Positions 32,206 to 40,604 of a stretch of DNA of 64,000 nucleotides are shown piece by piece (the stretch's first letter is position 1; every line of letters starts with the position of its first letter). Under the pieces are notes generated by a model. That model ran no database searches, was not told where the DNA came from, and saw only the letters and a list, made by a program, of their open reading frames with translations. Source of the DNA: Bacteroidaceae bacterium (GTDB lineage Bacteria > Bacteroidota > Bacteroidia > Bacteroidales > Bacteroidaceae); NCBI GenBank assembly GCA_017535725.1, contig JAFXTO010000039.1, positions 1 to 64,000 of the forward strand, given 5' to 3'. Both the position numbers and the translations under genes were made by a program.

Positions 32206-33351
32206 ATGAAGTATTCCATCATTGTTCCCGTGTACAATCGCCCCGATGAAGTGGACGAGTTGCTTGCGAGCCTTTGTCATCAGACCTTGCACAACTTCGA
32301 TGTCCACATCATCGAGGACGGTTCGGACATCCCCTGTAAGGCTGTCTGTAGTCACTATGGGATGGTGGACGGCGGTTCCTCCGCCGTCTCCTCCCCTTCT
32401 GCTCCCGCCTCTCCCTTCCCACTCTATTATTATATGAAGGAAAACGGCGGGCCGGGTGCTGCTCGCAACTACGGGGCAGAGCGCGCCATGGGCGATTACT
32501 TCATCGTCCTCGATTCTGACGTTGTGCTTCCGCCCGGCTACCTCGAGGCCATCGACCGAGAACTGGAGCAGAATCCCTGCGACGCCTTTGGCGGGCCAGA
32601 CCGTGCGCACCCCGACTTCACACCTGTGCAGAAGGCCATCAGCTACTCCATGACTTCCTTCTTCACCACGGGCGGCATCCGAGGAGGCAAGAAGAAGTTG
32701 GACAAGTTCTACCCCCGCTCCTTCAATATGGGTGTGAGTCGTGAACTGTGGCAGCAGCTGGGCGGCTTCCGTGCCATGCGCTTTGGCGAGGACATTGATT
32801 TCAGCTACCGTATCTGTGAGGCAGGTGCCCGCTGCCGCCTCTTCCCTGAAGCGTGGGTGTGGCATAAGCGTCGTACGGACTTCCGCAAGTTCTTCCGTCA
32901 GGTGAACAATTCTGGCAAGGCTCGCATCAACCTGCATCTGCTGCATCCAGGGTCGATGAAGTTGGTACATACGCTGCCTGCGGTCTTCACGGTGGGCTGC
33001 ATGTTCCTGGCCATCCCCTTCTTGTGTGGATTCGTGCTGGCTATCATGGGTGCTCTATCCGTATGGCACCAGCAATACATGGAAAACGGTTGCAACTTGG
33101 GCTTGATAGTCGTCATCTCTGGCGGAGCTTTGATGCTGGCCTCGTTGCTTCCTTTGCTGCTCTACTCCCTCCTCATCCTCATCGATTCCTCCATCCGCAA
33201 CCGTAGCCTCTGGGTCGGTCTTCTCTCCGTCCCCGCCTCGTTCATCCAACTTCTCGGTTACGGTACCGGTTTCCTCAGCGCAGTTTGGAAGCGACTCATC
33301 CTTAGGAAGAAAGACGAGGGATTCGACAACAACGAAAAGCTATATAAATGA
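32206..33351 (+). CDS. family 2 glycosyltransferase, membrane-bound
   Basis: 381 residues. GT-A fold: YSIIVPVYNRPDEVDELL, VHIIEDGSDIP, GGPGAARNYGAERAMGDYFIVLDSDV (DxD) and GGFRAMRFGEDIDFSYRI. C-terminal membrane helices lie at about 248-272, 290-330 and 345-365. An insertion at about residues 53-71 (MVDGGSSAVSSPSAPASPFP) separates the EDGS segment from YYMKENGGPG, which are normally close together; it is encoded by a family B hairpin (32368-32388) plus a C/T-rich tract. It starts three bases after ackA and overlaps radC. Substrate unknown. Confidence 0.88.
   Translation: MKYSIIVPVYNRPDEVDELLASLCHQTLHNFDVHIIEDGSDIPCKAVCSHYGMVDGGSSAVSSPSAPASPFPLYYYMKENGGPGAARNYGAERAMGDYFIVLDSDVVLPPGYLEAIDRELEQNPCDAFGGPDRAHPDFTPVQKAISYSMTSFFTTGGIRGGKKKLDKFYPRSFNMGVSRELWQQLGGFRAMRFGEDIDFSYRICEAGARCRLFPEAWVWHKRRTDFRKFFRQVNNSGKARINLHLLHPGSMKLVHTLPAVFTVGCMFLAIPFLCGFVLAIMGALSVWHQQYMENGCNLGLIVVISGGALMLASLLPLLLYSLLILIDSSIRNRSLWVGLLSVPASFIQLLGYGTGFLSAVWKRLILRKKDEGFDNNEKLYK
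32368..32388. repeat. family B hairpin in the glycosyltransferase gene
   Basis: GACGGCGG-TTCCT-CCGCCGTC, a perfect 8-bp stem and 5-nt loop. It is in frame as V-D-G-G-S-S-A-V-S and is followed by a C/T-rich tract to 32420. Confidence 0.85.
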
Positions 33352-34031
33352 ATATAAAGTCCCTCCCCTCCGACGAGCGCCCACGTGAACGTCTGATGCA
33401 ACAAGGTGCTGCCGCCCTCTCACCTGCCGAGTTACTGGCCATCCTCATCGGCTCCGGTAACAGCGAGGAGACGGCCGTGCAGCTGATGCAGCGTGTGCTC
33501 AAGGACTGTGGAGGAAGTCTGAAAACCCTCAGTCGGCTCTCGCTCAGCGACCTCACCAAAAACTACAAGGGACTGGGACCTGCCAAGGCAGTCACCATCC
33601 TCGCTGCCTGCGAACTCGGTCGGCGCCGTTCCATGGAAGTGGCAGCAGAGAAGCGGTATATCCAGAATTCCGTGGACCTTTATAATATAATGTACCCGCG
33701 CATGCGCGACCTCGCCCACGAGGAGAGTTATGCCCTCTACCTCCGCGCCGACAGTAGCCTCGAAGGACAACCCTTTCTCGTCAGCAAGGGAGGACTCACC
33801 GCCACCGCTGTGGATATCCGCCTCGTCATCCGCGAAGCCCTCATCCGCCAGACACCCACCCTCGCCCTTGCCCATAACCACCCTTCGGGCAACAAACGTC
33901 CCAGCCGCGATGACGACAACCTGACAGAACGCCTTGCCAGCGCCTGCCGAACCATGGGCTTGCGACTGCTCGACCACGTCATCATCACCGATGGCGACTA
34001 CTTCAGCTACAAAGAAGAAGGGAAACTATAG
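33348..34031 (+). CDS. radC: RadC/JAB-domain protein
   Basis: 227 residues. The N-terminal helix-hairpin-helix-like part (LPSDERPRERLMQQGAAALSPAELLAILIGSG; LSDLTKNYKGLGPAKAVTIL) is followed by an MPN/JAB domain with the JAMM motif HNHPSGNKRPSRDD. RadC proteins are metal-binding, Zn-protease-like in fold; a role in repair has been questioned. It overlaps the glycosyltransferase as ATGA and is followed 18 bases later by the SufT-like gene. Confidence 0.95.
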   Translation: MNIKSLPSDERPRERLMQQGAAALSPAELLAILIGSGNSEETAVQLMQRVLKDCGGSLKTLSRLSLSDLTKNYKGLGPAKAVTILAACELGRRRSMEVAAEKRYIQNSVDLYNIMYPRMRDLAHEESYALYLRADSSLEGQPFLVSKGGLTATAVDIRLVIREALIRQTPTLALAHNHPSGNKRPSRDDDNLTERLASACRTMGLRLLDHVIITDGDYFSYKEEGKL

Positions 34032-34049
34032 ACAATGAATAATTGACAA

Positions 34050-34364
34050 ATGGAAAAAATTGAATTAGAAGAAAAGGTAGTCGAACTCCTCAAGACCGTC
34101 TACGACCCCGAAATACCTGTCAACGTCTACGACCTCGGCCTCATCTATCGCATCGAGCTCAGCGACGACCTCACTCGGTTGGATGTCGATATGACCATGA
34201 CTGCCCCCTCCTGTCCTATGGCGGACTTCATTGTCGAAGACGTGCGCCTGAAGCTGGAGAACATCGAAGGACTCTCCTCCGTAAACGTCAACCTCGTCTT
34301 CGAACCCGAGTGGACGCAGGATATGATGACCGAAGAAGCAAAACTTGAACTTGGAATGCTATGA
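34050..34364 (+). CDS. SufT/MIP18-type Fe-S assembly protein
   Basis: 104 residues (DUF59). The family core is present: VYDPEIPVNVYDLGLIYRI and DMTMTAPSCPMADFI with the conserved Cys, then SVNVNLVFEPEWTQDMM. These small cytosolic proteins help mature Fe-S proteins. The last four bases overlap the lpxH start. It is close in form to PaaD/SufT stand-alone versions. Confidence 0.93.
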   Translation: MEKIELEEKVVELLKTVYDPEIPVNVYDLGLIYRIELSDDLTRLDVDMTMTAPSCPMADFIVEDVRLKLENIEGLSSVNVNLVFEPEWTQDMMTEEAKLELGML

Positions 34365-35125
34365 AACCCATCTACTTCCTCTCCGATGCCCATTTGGGCA
34401 GCCAAGCTATCCGGCACGGACGTACTCAGGAGCGCCGCCTGGTTCGTTTCCTCGATAGCATCAAGTATAAGGCTGGTGCCGTTTACCTCCTTGGCGATAT
34501 GTTCGACTTTTGGTATGAGTACAAATTTGTCGTGCCAAAAGGCTTCACGCGCTTCCTTGGCAAGGTGAGCGAACTCACAGACCTCGGTGTGGAAGTACAC
34601 TTCTTCACGGGCAACCACGACATCTGGGCTTACGACTATCTGGAACGTGAGTGTGGTTGCATCCTTCACTACAAGCCCCAGACCGTGGAACTGGGTGATA
34701 GCCTCTTCTTCCTGGCCCATGGCGACGGTCTGGGAGATCCCAATTCCACCTTTAAGTTCTTGCGGTGGCTGTTCCATTATCGTCCAGCGCAAATCCTGTT
34801 TTCTGCCGTCCATCCACGTTGGGGCATGGAGTTGGGCTTGCGCTGGTCGGCACGCAATCGTCAAAAACATGAGGCAGAGGAGCCACCGTGCTATCTTGGC
34901 GAAGACAAGGAGCACCTTGTCCTCTACGCTAAGGACTATCTCCGTACTCATCCTGACATCAATTACTTCATCTTCGGTCATCGCCACATCGAGCTCGATC
35001 TCATGCTCAGCCATGACACCCGTCTGTTCATCCTTGGCGACTGGATTTCTCAATTCACCTACGTAGTCTTCGATGGCCAGCAAATCTCCATGCACAATTA
35101 TATCGAGGGTGAGACAGAACCGTAA
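34361..35125 (+). CDS. lpxH: UDP-2,3-diacylglucosamine diphosphatase
   Basis: 254 residues. It removes UMP from UDP-2,3-diacylglucosamine to give lipid X in lipid A synthesis. Calcineurin-like metal motifs are in order: FLSDAHLG, LLGDMFDFWYEY, FTGNHDIW, LAHGDGLGD, and FGHRHIEL near the end. Starts in an ATGA overlap with the SufT-like gene, completing a four-gene coupled set from 32206. Confidence 0.95.
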   Translation: MKPIYFLSDAHLGSQAIRHGRTQERRLVRFLDSIKYKAGAVYLLGDMFDFWYEYKFVVPKGFTRFLGKVSELTDLGVEVHFFTGNHDIWAYDYLERECGCILHYKPQTVELGDSLFFLAHGDGLGDPNSTFKFLRWLFHYRPAQILFSAVHPRWGMELGLRWSARNRQKHEAEEPPCYLGEDKEHLVLYAKDYLRTHPDINYFIFGHRHIELDLMLSHDTRLFILGDWISQFTYVVFDGQQISMHNYIEGETEP

Positions 35126-35127
35126 AA

Positions 35128-35390
35128 GGGAGTAGGCTGTATTTGAAAAAGGAGTAGGATGTTTTTGAAAAAGGATATAGATACGCGAATCGTTTGACAG
35201 CTGTCAAACAATTCACTCGTCCGTACGAGTTTGCCAACTCGTCCGTATGTGTTTGCCAACTCGTCCGTATGTGTTTGCCAACTCGTCCGTATGTGTTTGC
35301 CATCACGTCCGTCCGTGTTTGCCATCACGTCCTTACGTGTTTGTCTTCATGTCCGTATGCGTTTGCCTTTTCGTCCTTAGCTGCAATGTG
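35128..35390. repeat. 22-bp tandem repeat region with a perfect palindrome
   Basis: Two blocks share a 22-base period. The first has GGAGTAGGMTGTnTTTGAAAAA at 35130-35175. The second has about eight units of TCGTCCGTATGTGTTTGCCA, slightly degenerate, at 35215-35385. Between them is an 18-bp perfect palindrome, GTTTGACAGCTGTCAAAC (35192-35209). There are no unique spacers, so it is not a CRISPR array. Open frames on the minus strand are repeat artefacts. It separates lpxH from cobB; no gene is present. Confidence 0.85.
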
Positions 35391-35422
35391 GGTTAATTAA
35401 CGGAACGCACCTTTAGTTTTTC

Positions 35423-36820
35423 TTAAATGGATTGAAAGAGCTGGATTAGCGCCTCGGGGGAGAGGTGTGTGTAGCTGGCGAGCACGTTGCCTTGACGCAT
35501 TATGGGCGTGGGGACGGGGTCGCCTTTTGCGTTGTAGACCTGAGCAACGGAGGCGGGAGCAGGCGATAGGAACTGCGTGTAATGAAACTCATGGCCACGC
35601 AGTTCATGGCCGTTTAGTTCAAAGCGACGGTAGCCGAGAGAGAGATGGCGGTCGGCTTTACGAGCACTTACTGAATAGGGAAGAACGCCACACATGGGGT
35701 ATTCGCCGTCATCTGTAATGATGCTCCCACAGAGATACATCATACCACCGCATTCGGCGATGATGCGTCCACCAGCTTCTGCAAACTCACGGACGAAGCG
35801 GCGCGTTTGCTCGGCCTTGACCAGCGCTTCCAGATGTTTTTCTGGGTAGCCACCAGGGAAGTAAAGGAGGGCAACCCCTTCCCCCGTCCTCCCTATAGGA
35901 GAGGAGGTAACATGTGCAGAACTGGCATCCTCCAAGTTTGCAAATAACGTAGTAGGATCTTCCGGATCAAAGAACACGACCTCTCCGAGTTCTGACAAGA
36001 GGTCGAGGGTTTCCTGATACATGAATGAGAAGGATTCTGCATTGCGGGCAACGAGAATACGACTGAATGAGGAGGCTTGCTTCATCGGTGAGACTTGCTT
36101 GTCCCATCGGTGAGACACGCATGTCCTGTCCGTGGTACTCGCCAACAGACTCTGAATGTCAAGACTTTGCGTAAGGGTGCGGATGAGTTCGTCGGTAGGT
36201 GCGTTCTCGGAGAAGTCCAGCCCGAGGTAACGCGAGCCTTGTTCCAAGGCGACTTGCTTGGGAATGCAGCCGAGGCAGGGAATGCTCACCTCTGCAGCCA
36301 CCTCACGCAGCATCTGCTGGTGACGCAGACTGCCCACCTTATTAAATATCACGCCCGCGAAGCACAGATTCGAGCGGAAGTGGAGAAAGCCCTGCAGCAG
36401 CGCGGCCATGGAATAGGCGGCGGAGCGGGCATCGACCACGAGCACTACAGGCAGGTCCAGCACACGGGCTATCTCGGCACACGAGCCGCGGTCGCGGTCG
36501 TAACCGTCGAAGAGCCCCATCATCCCTTCGACAACAGCGATGTCGGCTGGCGTCTGAGCCCACTCCGGCGCTTCTGGGCCTCCCTGCGTATAGCGGGCAA
36601 AGAGCTCGCGGACGTGCTGAGGCGAAGCCATGAAGGTGTCGAGGTTCACGCTGGGTCGTCCGCACACGGCCTCGTGGAACTTTGTATCAATGTAATCGGG
36701 GCCACACTTGAAGGGTTGGACGACATGGCCTTGCTGTCGAAGCAAAGCCATGAGTCCACGTGCCACGGTGGTCTTTCCGGAACCGCTGAAGGGTGCTGCT
36801 ATGAGGAATGCTGCTTTCAT
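35423..36820 (-). CDS. cbiA: cobyrinate a,c-diamide synthase
   Basis: 465 residues (cbiA, also named cobB). It amidates the a and c carboxyls of cob(II)yrinate with glutamine and ATP. It has an N-terminal dethiobiotin-synthetase-like P-loop (APFSGSGKTTVARGL), FKCGPDYIDTKFH, VEGMMGLFDGYD and a C-terminal class I glutaminase-like domain with GGRIIAECGGMMYL (nucleophile Cys). A segment at about residues 300-315 (SSPIGRTGEGVALL) is the in-frame translation of a family A repeat (35888-35907). The gene is divergent from the main cobalamin operon and has its own promoter (TATCTTTGC on the minus strand, 36833-36825), only a few bases before the ATG, so the mRNA may be nearly leaderless. No riboswitch is seen on this side. 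Confidence 0.95.
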   Translation of the reverse strand: MKAAFLIAAPFSGSGKTTVARGLMALLRQQGHVVQPFKCGPDYIDTKFHEAVCGRPSVNLDTFMASPQHVRELFARYTQGGPEAPEWAQTPADIAVVEGMMGLFDGYDRDRGSCAEIARVLDLPVVLVVDARSAAYSMAALLQGFLHFRSNLCFAGVIFNKVGSLRHQQMLREVAAEVSIPCLGCIPKQVALEQGSRYLGLDFSENAPTDELIRTLTQSLDIQSLLASTTDRTCVSHRWDKQVSPMKQASSFSRILVARNAESFSFMYQETLDLLSELGEVVFFDPEDPTTLFANLEDASSAHVTSSPIGRTGEGVALLYFPGGYPEKHLEALVKAEQTRRFVREFAEAGGRIIAECGGMMYLCGSIITDDGEYPMCGVLPYSVSARKADRHLSLGYRRFELNGHELRGHEFHYTQFLSPAPASVAQVYNAKGDPVPTPIMRQGNVLASYTHLSPEALIQLFQSI

Positions 36821-36824
36821 CGGG

Positions 36825-36833
36825 GCAAAGATA
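36825..36833 (-). promoter_or_regulatory. promoter of cbiA, very close to the start codon
   Basis: TATCTTTGC on the minus strand ends five bases before ATG 36820. A convincing -33 TTTG was not found. The flanking 36840-36870 and 36941-36965 stretches are inverted A/T repeats (GTTTAAAGT / ACTTTAAAC units) that face each other between the two divergent promoters. Confidence 0.6.
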
Positions 36834-36970
36834 CAGAATAGTTTAAAGTTTAATGTTTAAAGTTTAATGAAAAATGCATTTTAGGAGGGGAAAAGCAGAA
36901 AAAGCAGGTAAAAATGAATCCCAATGACAAAAAACATGGGACTTTAAACTTCAAACTTTAAACTTTTCCG

Positions 36971-36979
36971 TATCTTTGC
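36971..36979 (+). promoter_or_regulatory. promoter of the riboswitch-controlled cobalamin operon
   Basis: TATCTTTGC lies directly before the cobalamin riboswitch. The -33 region is A/T-rich (ACTTTAAAC) without a clear TTTG. Confidence 0.6.
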
Positions 36980-36989
36980 GCCCGAAATC

Positions 36990-37195
36990 AGGCAATCGGC
37001 GGCCGAATGCCGTCCGATGCAAGGGAATCCGGTGCGAATCCGGGGCTGTACCTGCAGCTGTAATCCCCACAAGAAAGTCTGTTCGTATAACGCCACTGGC
37101 TGGTTTAGTTGACAAGTTAATGAGTTAGTAGTTGACAAGTTGACTAAGGCTGGGAAGGTAGAGCAGACGGGGAGAGCCAGAAGACCTGCCTGTTT
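36990..37195 (+). ncRNA. cobalamin (B12) riboswitch
   Basis: Conserved parts in order: GGCAATCGGCGGCCGAATGC region, GGGAATCCGGTGCGAATCCG, GGGCTGTACCTGCAGCTGTA, CCACT, and the B12 box GAGCCAGAAGACCTGCC (37174-37190). It lies between a Bacteroidota -7 box and a TonB receptor gene, as expected for a cobalamin-repressed leader. One peripheral arm (37106-37145) is filled by TAGTTGACAAGTTAATGAG-type units of the dispersed GTTGACAA repeat, bordered by TTTAGT and ACTAA, which can pair. Ligand binding would repress the downstream genes. Confidence 0.93.
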
Positions 37196-37254
37196 TTCGT
37201 TTAACGATTAACGGTTAACGTTTAGCGGCGCCCAGGAACAGGCGTTCGGAGTTA

Positions 37255-39438
37255 ATGAAACATCTTCTGTCTTTCGGCATGACACTATTGTGTCTTGCCT
37301 CCTCTCTTAAAGCACAAGACACCCTTCGTACCAATCGTATGGAAGAAGTGGTTGTAACCGGTACTGGCACCCAGCATCGGCTGAAGGATGCACCTGTACA
37401 GACAGAAGTTATCACGCGCCGAATGCTTGACAGCTATGGCGGCAAGAGCATCGAAGAAATCCTGAGCGGTCTGACGGCCAGCTTCGCTTTCAGCGAGGGC
37501 GACATGGGCAGCCAGATGCAACTGGGCGGCTTGAGTAATTCCTATATCCTTATCTTAATAGATGGCAAACGTATTCATGGGGACGTGGGTGGTGAAAACG
37601 ACCTCGGACTCATCGACCCCCATAACATCGAGAAGATAGAGATTGTCAAGGGAGCCCAGAGCGCCCTCTATGGCAGCGATGCAATGGCGGGCGTCATCAA
37701 TATCATCACGAAGAAGCACACTCAGAAGGGAGTCTTTGTGGACAACACCACCCGTTATGGGATGTACAACGATGTGCGCCAACACAACACCCTGGCCTTC
37801 AATATCGGCAAGGTCGGTAGCCAGACCAACTTCCAGCTACAACGCAACGACGGCTGGCAGAATACCGCCGAGGAGTATGCCGAGGGAATGGTGCTTACCG
37901 ACAGCAAGAACAAGACGGTGAACATGTTCCGCAACTGGCAGCTGGCAGAACGACTGACGTTCAAGCCTTTGAAAGACTTGGAACTGTATGCAGAGGGATC
38001 CTATTACAAGAAGAACATCTGCCGTCCCAGAAACGGCAGACACCCGAGCTGCGATGTCTATACCTACGACCTCCGCTACAACAACGCCTCGGCTGCTATT
38101 GGTGGGAAGTGGTTTCTTAGTGATGAGGCCAAAGGGTCCATGCGCAACTATCTCACGCTGGATGCTGACTGGAACAAACATGCCTATTATTACGACTACA
38201 CAGCACGAACCTACGAATATGTGCTGTTACAAGGCGAGGAATTTGGCGAATTGGACGGCGAATGGTATTCTGTGCCCATGTTGCCTGGACAGAGCAAGCT
38301 GCAGAGCGACCAGCAACGTGCGATGGCGCAGCTGAAAGGCATCTTCTACCTGCCCTACGAAAACACGTTGAATACAGGTGCTGAGTTCCGATACGACTAT
38401 CTGAATGCCCCAGACCGCACAGAGACGGGAACTGCATCCGACTGGACTTCAGCCGTGTATGTGCAGGATGAGTTCAATCAGCTGGAGTGGTTCAACCTTA
38501 CTGCTGGACTTCGGCTGGTGGACAACCGCAACTTCGGTCTGCGGCTGACCCCCAAGGTGAGTGCTATGTTCTCTGCTGGCGACTTCCGCTTCAGGTTAGG
38601 ATGGAGCCAGGGCTTCAAGACACCTACCGTCAAGGAGTTGCATTACCGCTACCTCCATGTGATGGGCAGTAGCACGTTCTTCAATATCGGAAACACCAGC
38701 CTGAATCCCCAGACCAGCAATTATTACTCGGCCAATATTGAGTATCGTGGCCGGAAGCTGACTGCGTCCGTCACGGGATACCTGAACAAGCTGGACAACA
38801 TGATTGCGCTGGTGAACGTGCCCGTGGGTGAGATTCCTGCTGGAATCACCACCGCATATCTGGGCGACGGCAGCAGCAACGTCCAGGCACGCATGTACAA
38901 AAATATGGATGATGCTCGCACCTACGGGGTGGATGTGACTGTTTCCTATCAGGTGATGAAAGACCTGCTGCTGAGCGCAGCATACAGCTACCTTGACACA
39001 GAAGCCAACCTGTATGATGCTTCCAAGGACAAGATGCAGACGGTGACCATAGATGGCACCGCTCATCACAAATGGAACGCCTCTGCCATGTACAGCCACA
39101 CGTTCTGCCCGCAGTACAAGCTGGGGGTGAATCTGTCCACACGGGGCAGCAGCACACGCTTCTATCAGAACAACGGCAACGGAAGTCCCTTTCAGATATG
39201 GCGCATCAACACTACCCACGATCTGGGCAAGTCTGGCAAGATGCTAACATACAGGATAGAGGTGGGAGTAGACAACATCTTTAATTATGTAGACCGTACC
39301 ATGCATCCCTATCATTTGGGAAACAATACCCCTGGAACCACGGTGTATGGCACTTTCAGCATCAAGTTCAAATCTGGCAAAAGAGTTAACAACTATAATT
39401 TCCCAACTAAACAAAAAACTAATTATGAAGAAGATTAA
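37255..39438 (+). CDS. TonB-dependent outer-membrane receptor, BtuB-like
   Basis: 727 residues with signal peptide MKHLLSFGMTLLCLASSLKA. The TonB-box region and plug are present (MEEVVVTGTGTQHRLKDAPVQTEVITRR, ILIDGKRIHGD, IEIVKGAQSALYGSDAMAGVINIITKK), followed by a beta-barrel of about 550 residues. Directly after a B12 riboswitch, it is probably a corrinoid or cobalt-chelate importer. The barrel strand GTFSIKFKSGKR is near, but not at, the end; the final 15 or so residues (NNYNFPTKQKTNYEED) are encoded in DNA that also carries the start region of the next gene, with a 14-base overlap. Confidence 0.92.
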   Translation: MKHLLSFGMTLLCLASSLKAQDTLRTNRMEEVVVTGTGTQHRLKDAPVQTEVITRRMLDSYGGKSIEEILSGLTASFAFSEGDMGSQMQLGGLSNSYILILIDGKRIHGDVGGENDLGLIDPHNIEKIEIVKGAQSALYGSDAMAGVINIITKKHTQKGVFVDNTTRYGMYNDVRQHNTLAFNIGKVGSQTNFQLQRNDGWQNTAEEYAEGMVLTDSKNKTVNMFRNWQLAERLTFKPLKDLELYAEGSYYKKNICRPRNGRHPSCDVYTYDLRYNNASAAIGGKWFLSDEAKGSMRNYLTLDADWNKHAYYYDYTARTYEYVLLQGEEFGELDGEWYSVPMLPGQSKLQSDQQRAMAQLKGIFYLPYENTLNTGAEFRYDYLNAPDRTETGTASDWTSAVYVQDEFNQLEWFNLTAGLRLVDNRNFGLRLTPKVSAMFSAGDFRFRLGWSQGFKTPTVKELHYRYLHVMGSSTFFNIGNTSLNPQTSNYYSANIEYRGRKLTASVTGYLNKLDNMIALVNVPVGEIPAGITTAYLGDGSSNVQARMYKNMDDARTYGVDVTVSYQVMKDLLLSAAYSYLDTEANLYDASKDKMQTVTIDGTAHHKWNASAMYSHTFCPQYKLGVNLSTRGSSTRFYQNNGNGSPFQIWRINTTHDLGKSGKMLTYRIEVGVDNIFNYVDRTMHPYHLGNNTPGTTVYGTFSIKFKSGKRVNNYNFPTKQKTNYEED

Positions 39439-40594
39439 ATCTTTTATTCTGGCCGCAATGGCTTTTACTTTGATTGCTCCTATGTTCACATCTTGTGGCA
39501 AGGATGATGACGATGCAAGTGCTGAACCGAAACAAGAAGTAATCAACAACATCATTTCGGAGTACAGCTATAATGACTCGATCGTTGCTGCCCAAAAAGC
39601 AAAGTCGGGCAAAGACGTTGCCGTTCTGTTGGTCGCCTTCGGTTCAACCTGGAACAACGCATTCCAGGCCTTCGACAAGACCAAGACAGCCTACGAGCAG
39701 GCTTTCCAAAACGCTGATGTCTACGTCAGTTTCTCCAGCGATATCTGCATCAACCGCGCAAGTGCCGGCGAGAACACAGACGACGAAGGTAACATCGTCA
39801 AGCGCGACTACTACGAACCCCGCTACCTGCTTCATGCTATCGGTGCTGCCAAGTACAGCAAGATTTATGTGCAGTCCCTGCAGGTCATCCCGGGTGAGGA
39901 GTTTGCCGCTGTGGTCGCTTCCGTCAAGAAGTTCATGAACAACGGTTACATCAAGAGCGCTCATCTGGATGATGAATACCTGGCAAAGCTCGAGGAGAAC
40001 AAGGCCATCTTCCTGGGTATGCCTCTGTTGAACAATCCTGAGGAAGATGTCCCAGCAGTGGCCCAGCAGCTGTACGCCCTCTACCAGAACGAAGCCCAGC
40101 AGGGTGTTGTCGCTTTCATGGGTCATGGAAACCCCGACACCTACGACACGTTTAAGGCCAATGTCCGCTACACCCAACTCGAGGAAGCTCTGCAAGCACT
40201 CAACCCCCACTTCTTTGTTGGCACCGTGGATATGCCCGATAACTACAAGCAGGATGTCATGAGTCGTATGCAGGAGAAGGGCTTCCAAAGTGGCAAGATC
40301 TTCCTCCACGCCTTGATGTCCATTGCCGGTGACCACGCTCACAATGATATGGCAGGTGGTGCCTTGGAAGGTCAGGAGGAAGCCGAGTACTGGGATGAGG
40401 AAGAACCCGAAAGTGAAGATAACAGCTGGTACGAGTTCTTCAAGTTCTATCAGTATCAGCCCGAAGTTCCTCTTGCTGGCAAACACCCGCAGGGGCTCCT
40501 GGAGCTCTCTGGTATCCTGAATGTGTGGATTGAGCACACCAAGAATGCTGAATTCCTGGAGGATGCCTACCATAGCATGTATCCCGAAGAGTAA
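39425..40594 (+). CDS. cbiK: exported CbiK-like sirohydrochlorin cobaltochelatase lipoprotein
   Basis: 389 residues from ATG 39425, with a lipoprotein signal MKKIKSFILAAMAFTLIAPM and lipobox TSC before GKDDDD. The chelatase fold is clear: KDVAVLLVAFGSTWNNAFQAFDKTK, VQSLQVIPGEEF, QGVVAFMGHGNPDTYDTF (metal/tetrapyrrole His), and FLHALMSIAGDHAHNDMAGG with a His-rich C-terminal motif; length exceeds cytosolic CbiK (about 260) because of an acidic tail. CbiK inserts Co(II) into sirohydrochlorin, but this copy would be outside the cytoplasm. It sits between two TonB receptors. Alternatively it could bind or strip metal from imported tetrapyrroles, as suggested for the CbiK-like lipoprotein IhtB of Porphyromonas gingivalis. 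Confidence 0.85.
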   Translation: MKKIKSFILAAMAFTLIAPMFTSCGKDDDDASAEPKQEVINNIISEYSYNDSIVAAQKAKSGKDVAVLLVAFGSTWNNAFQAFDKTKTAYEQAFQNADVYVSFSSDICINRASAGENTDDEGNIVKRDYYEPRYLLHAIGAAKYSKIYVQSLQVIPGEEFAAVVASVKKFMNNGYIKSAHLDDEYLAKLEENKAIFLGMPLLNNPEEDVPAVAQQLYALYQNEAQQGVVAFMGHGNPDTYDTFKANVRYTQLEEALQALNPHFFVGTVDMPDNYKQDVMSRMQEKGFQSGKIFLHALMSIAGDHAHNDMAGGALEGQEEAEYWDEEEPESEDNSWYEFFKFYQYQPEVPLAGKHPQGLLELSGILNVWIEHTKNAEFLEDAYHSMYPEE

Positions 40595-40604
40595 ACGTGA
40601 ATCC

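Noticed and set aside
35098..35328. Minus-strand frames with GRVGKHIRTSWQTHTDELAN-type repeats
   Set aside because: Translation of the 22-bp repeat; it would be a repetitive peptide with no promoter.
35215..35385. CRISPR array
   Set aside because: Units abut directly at 22 bases with no unique spacers, and no cas gene is in the window.
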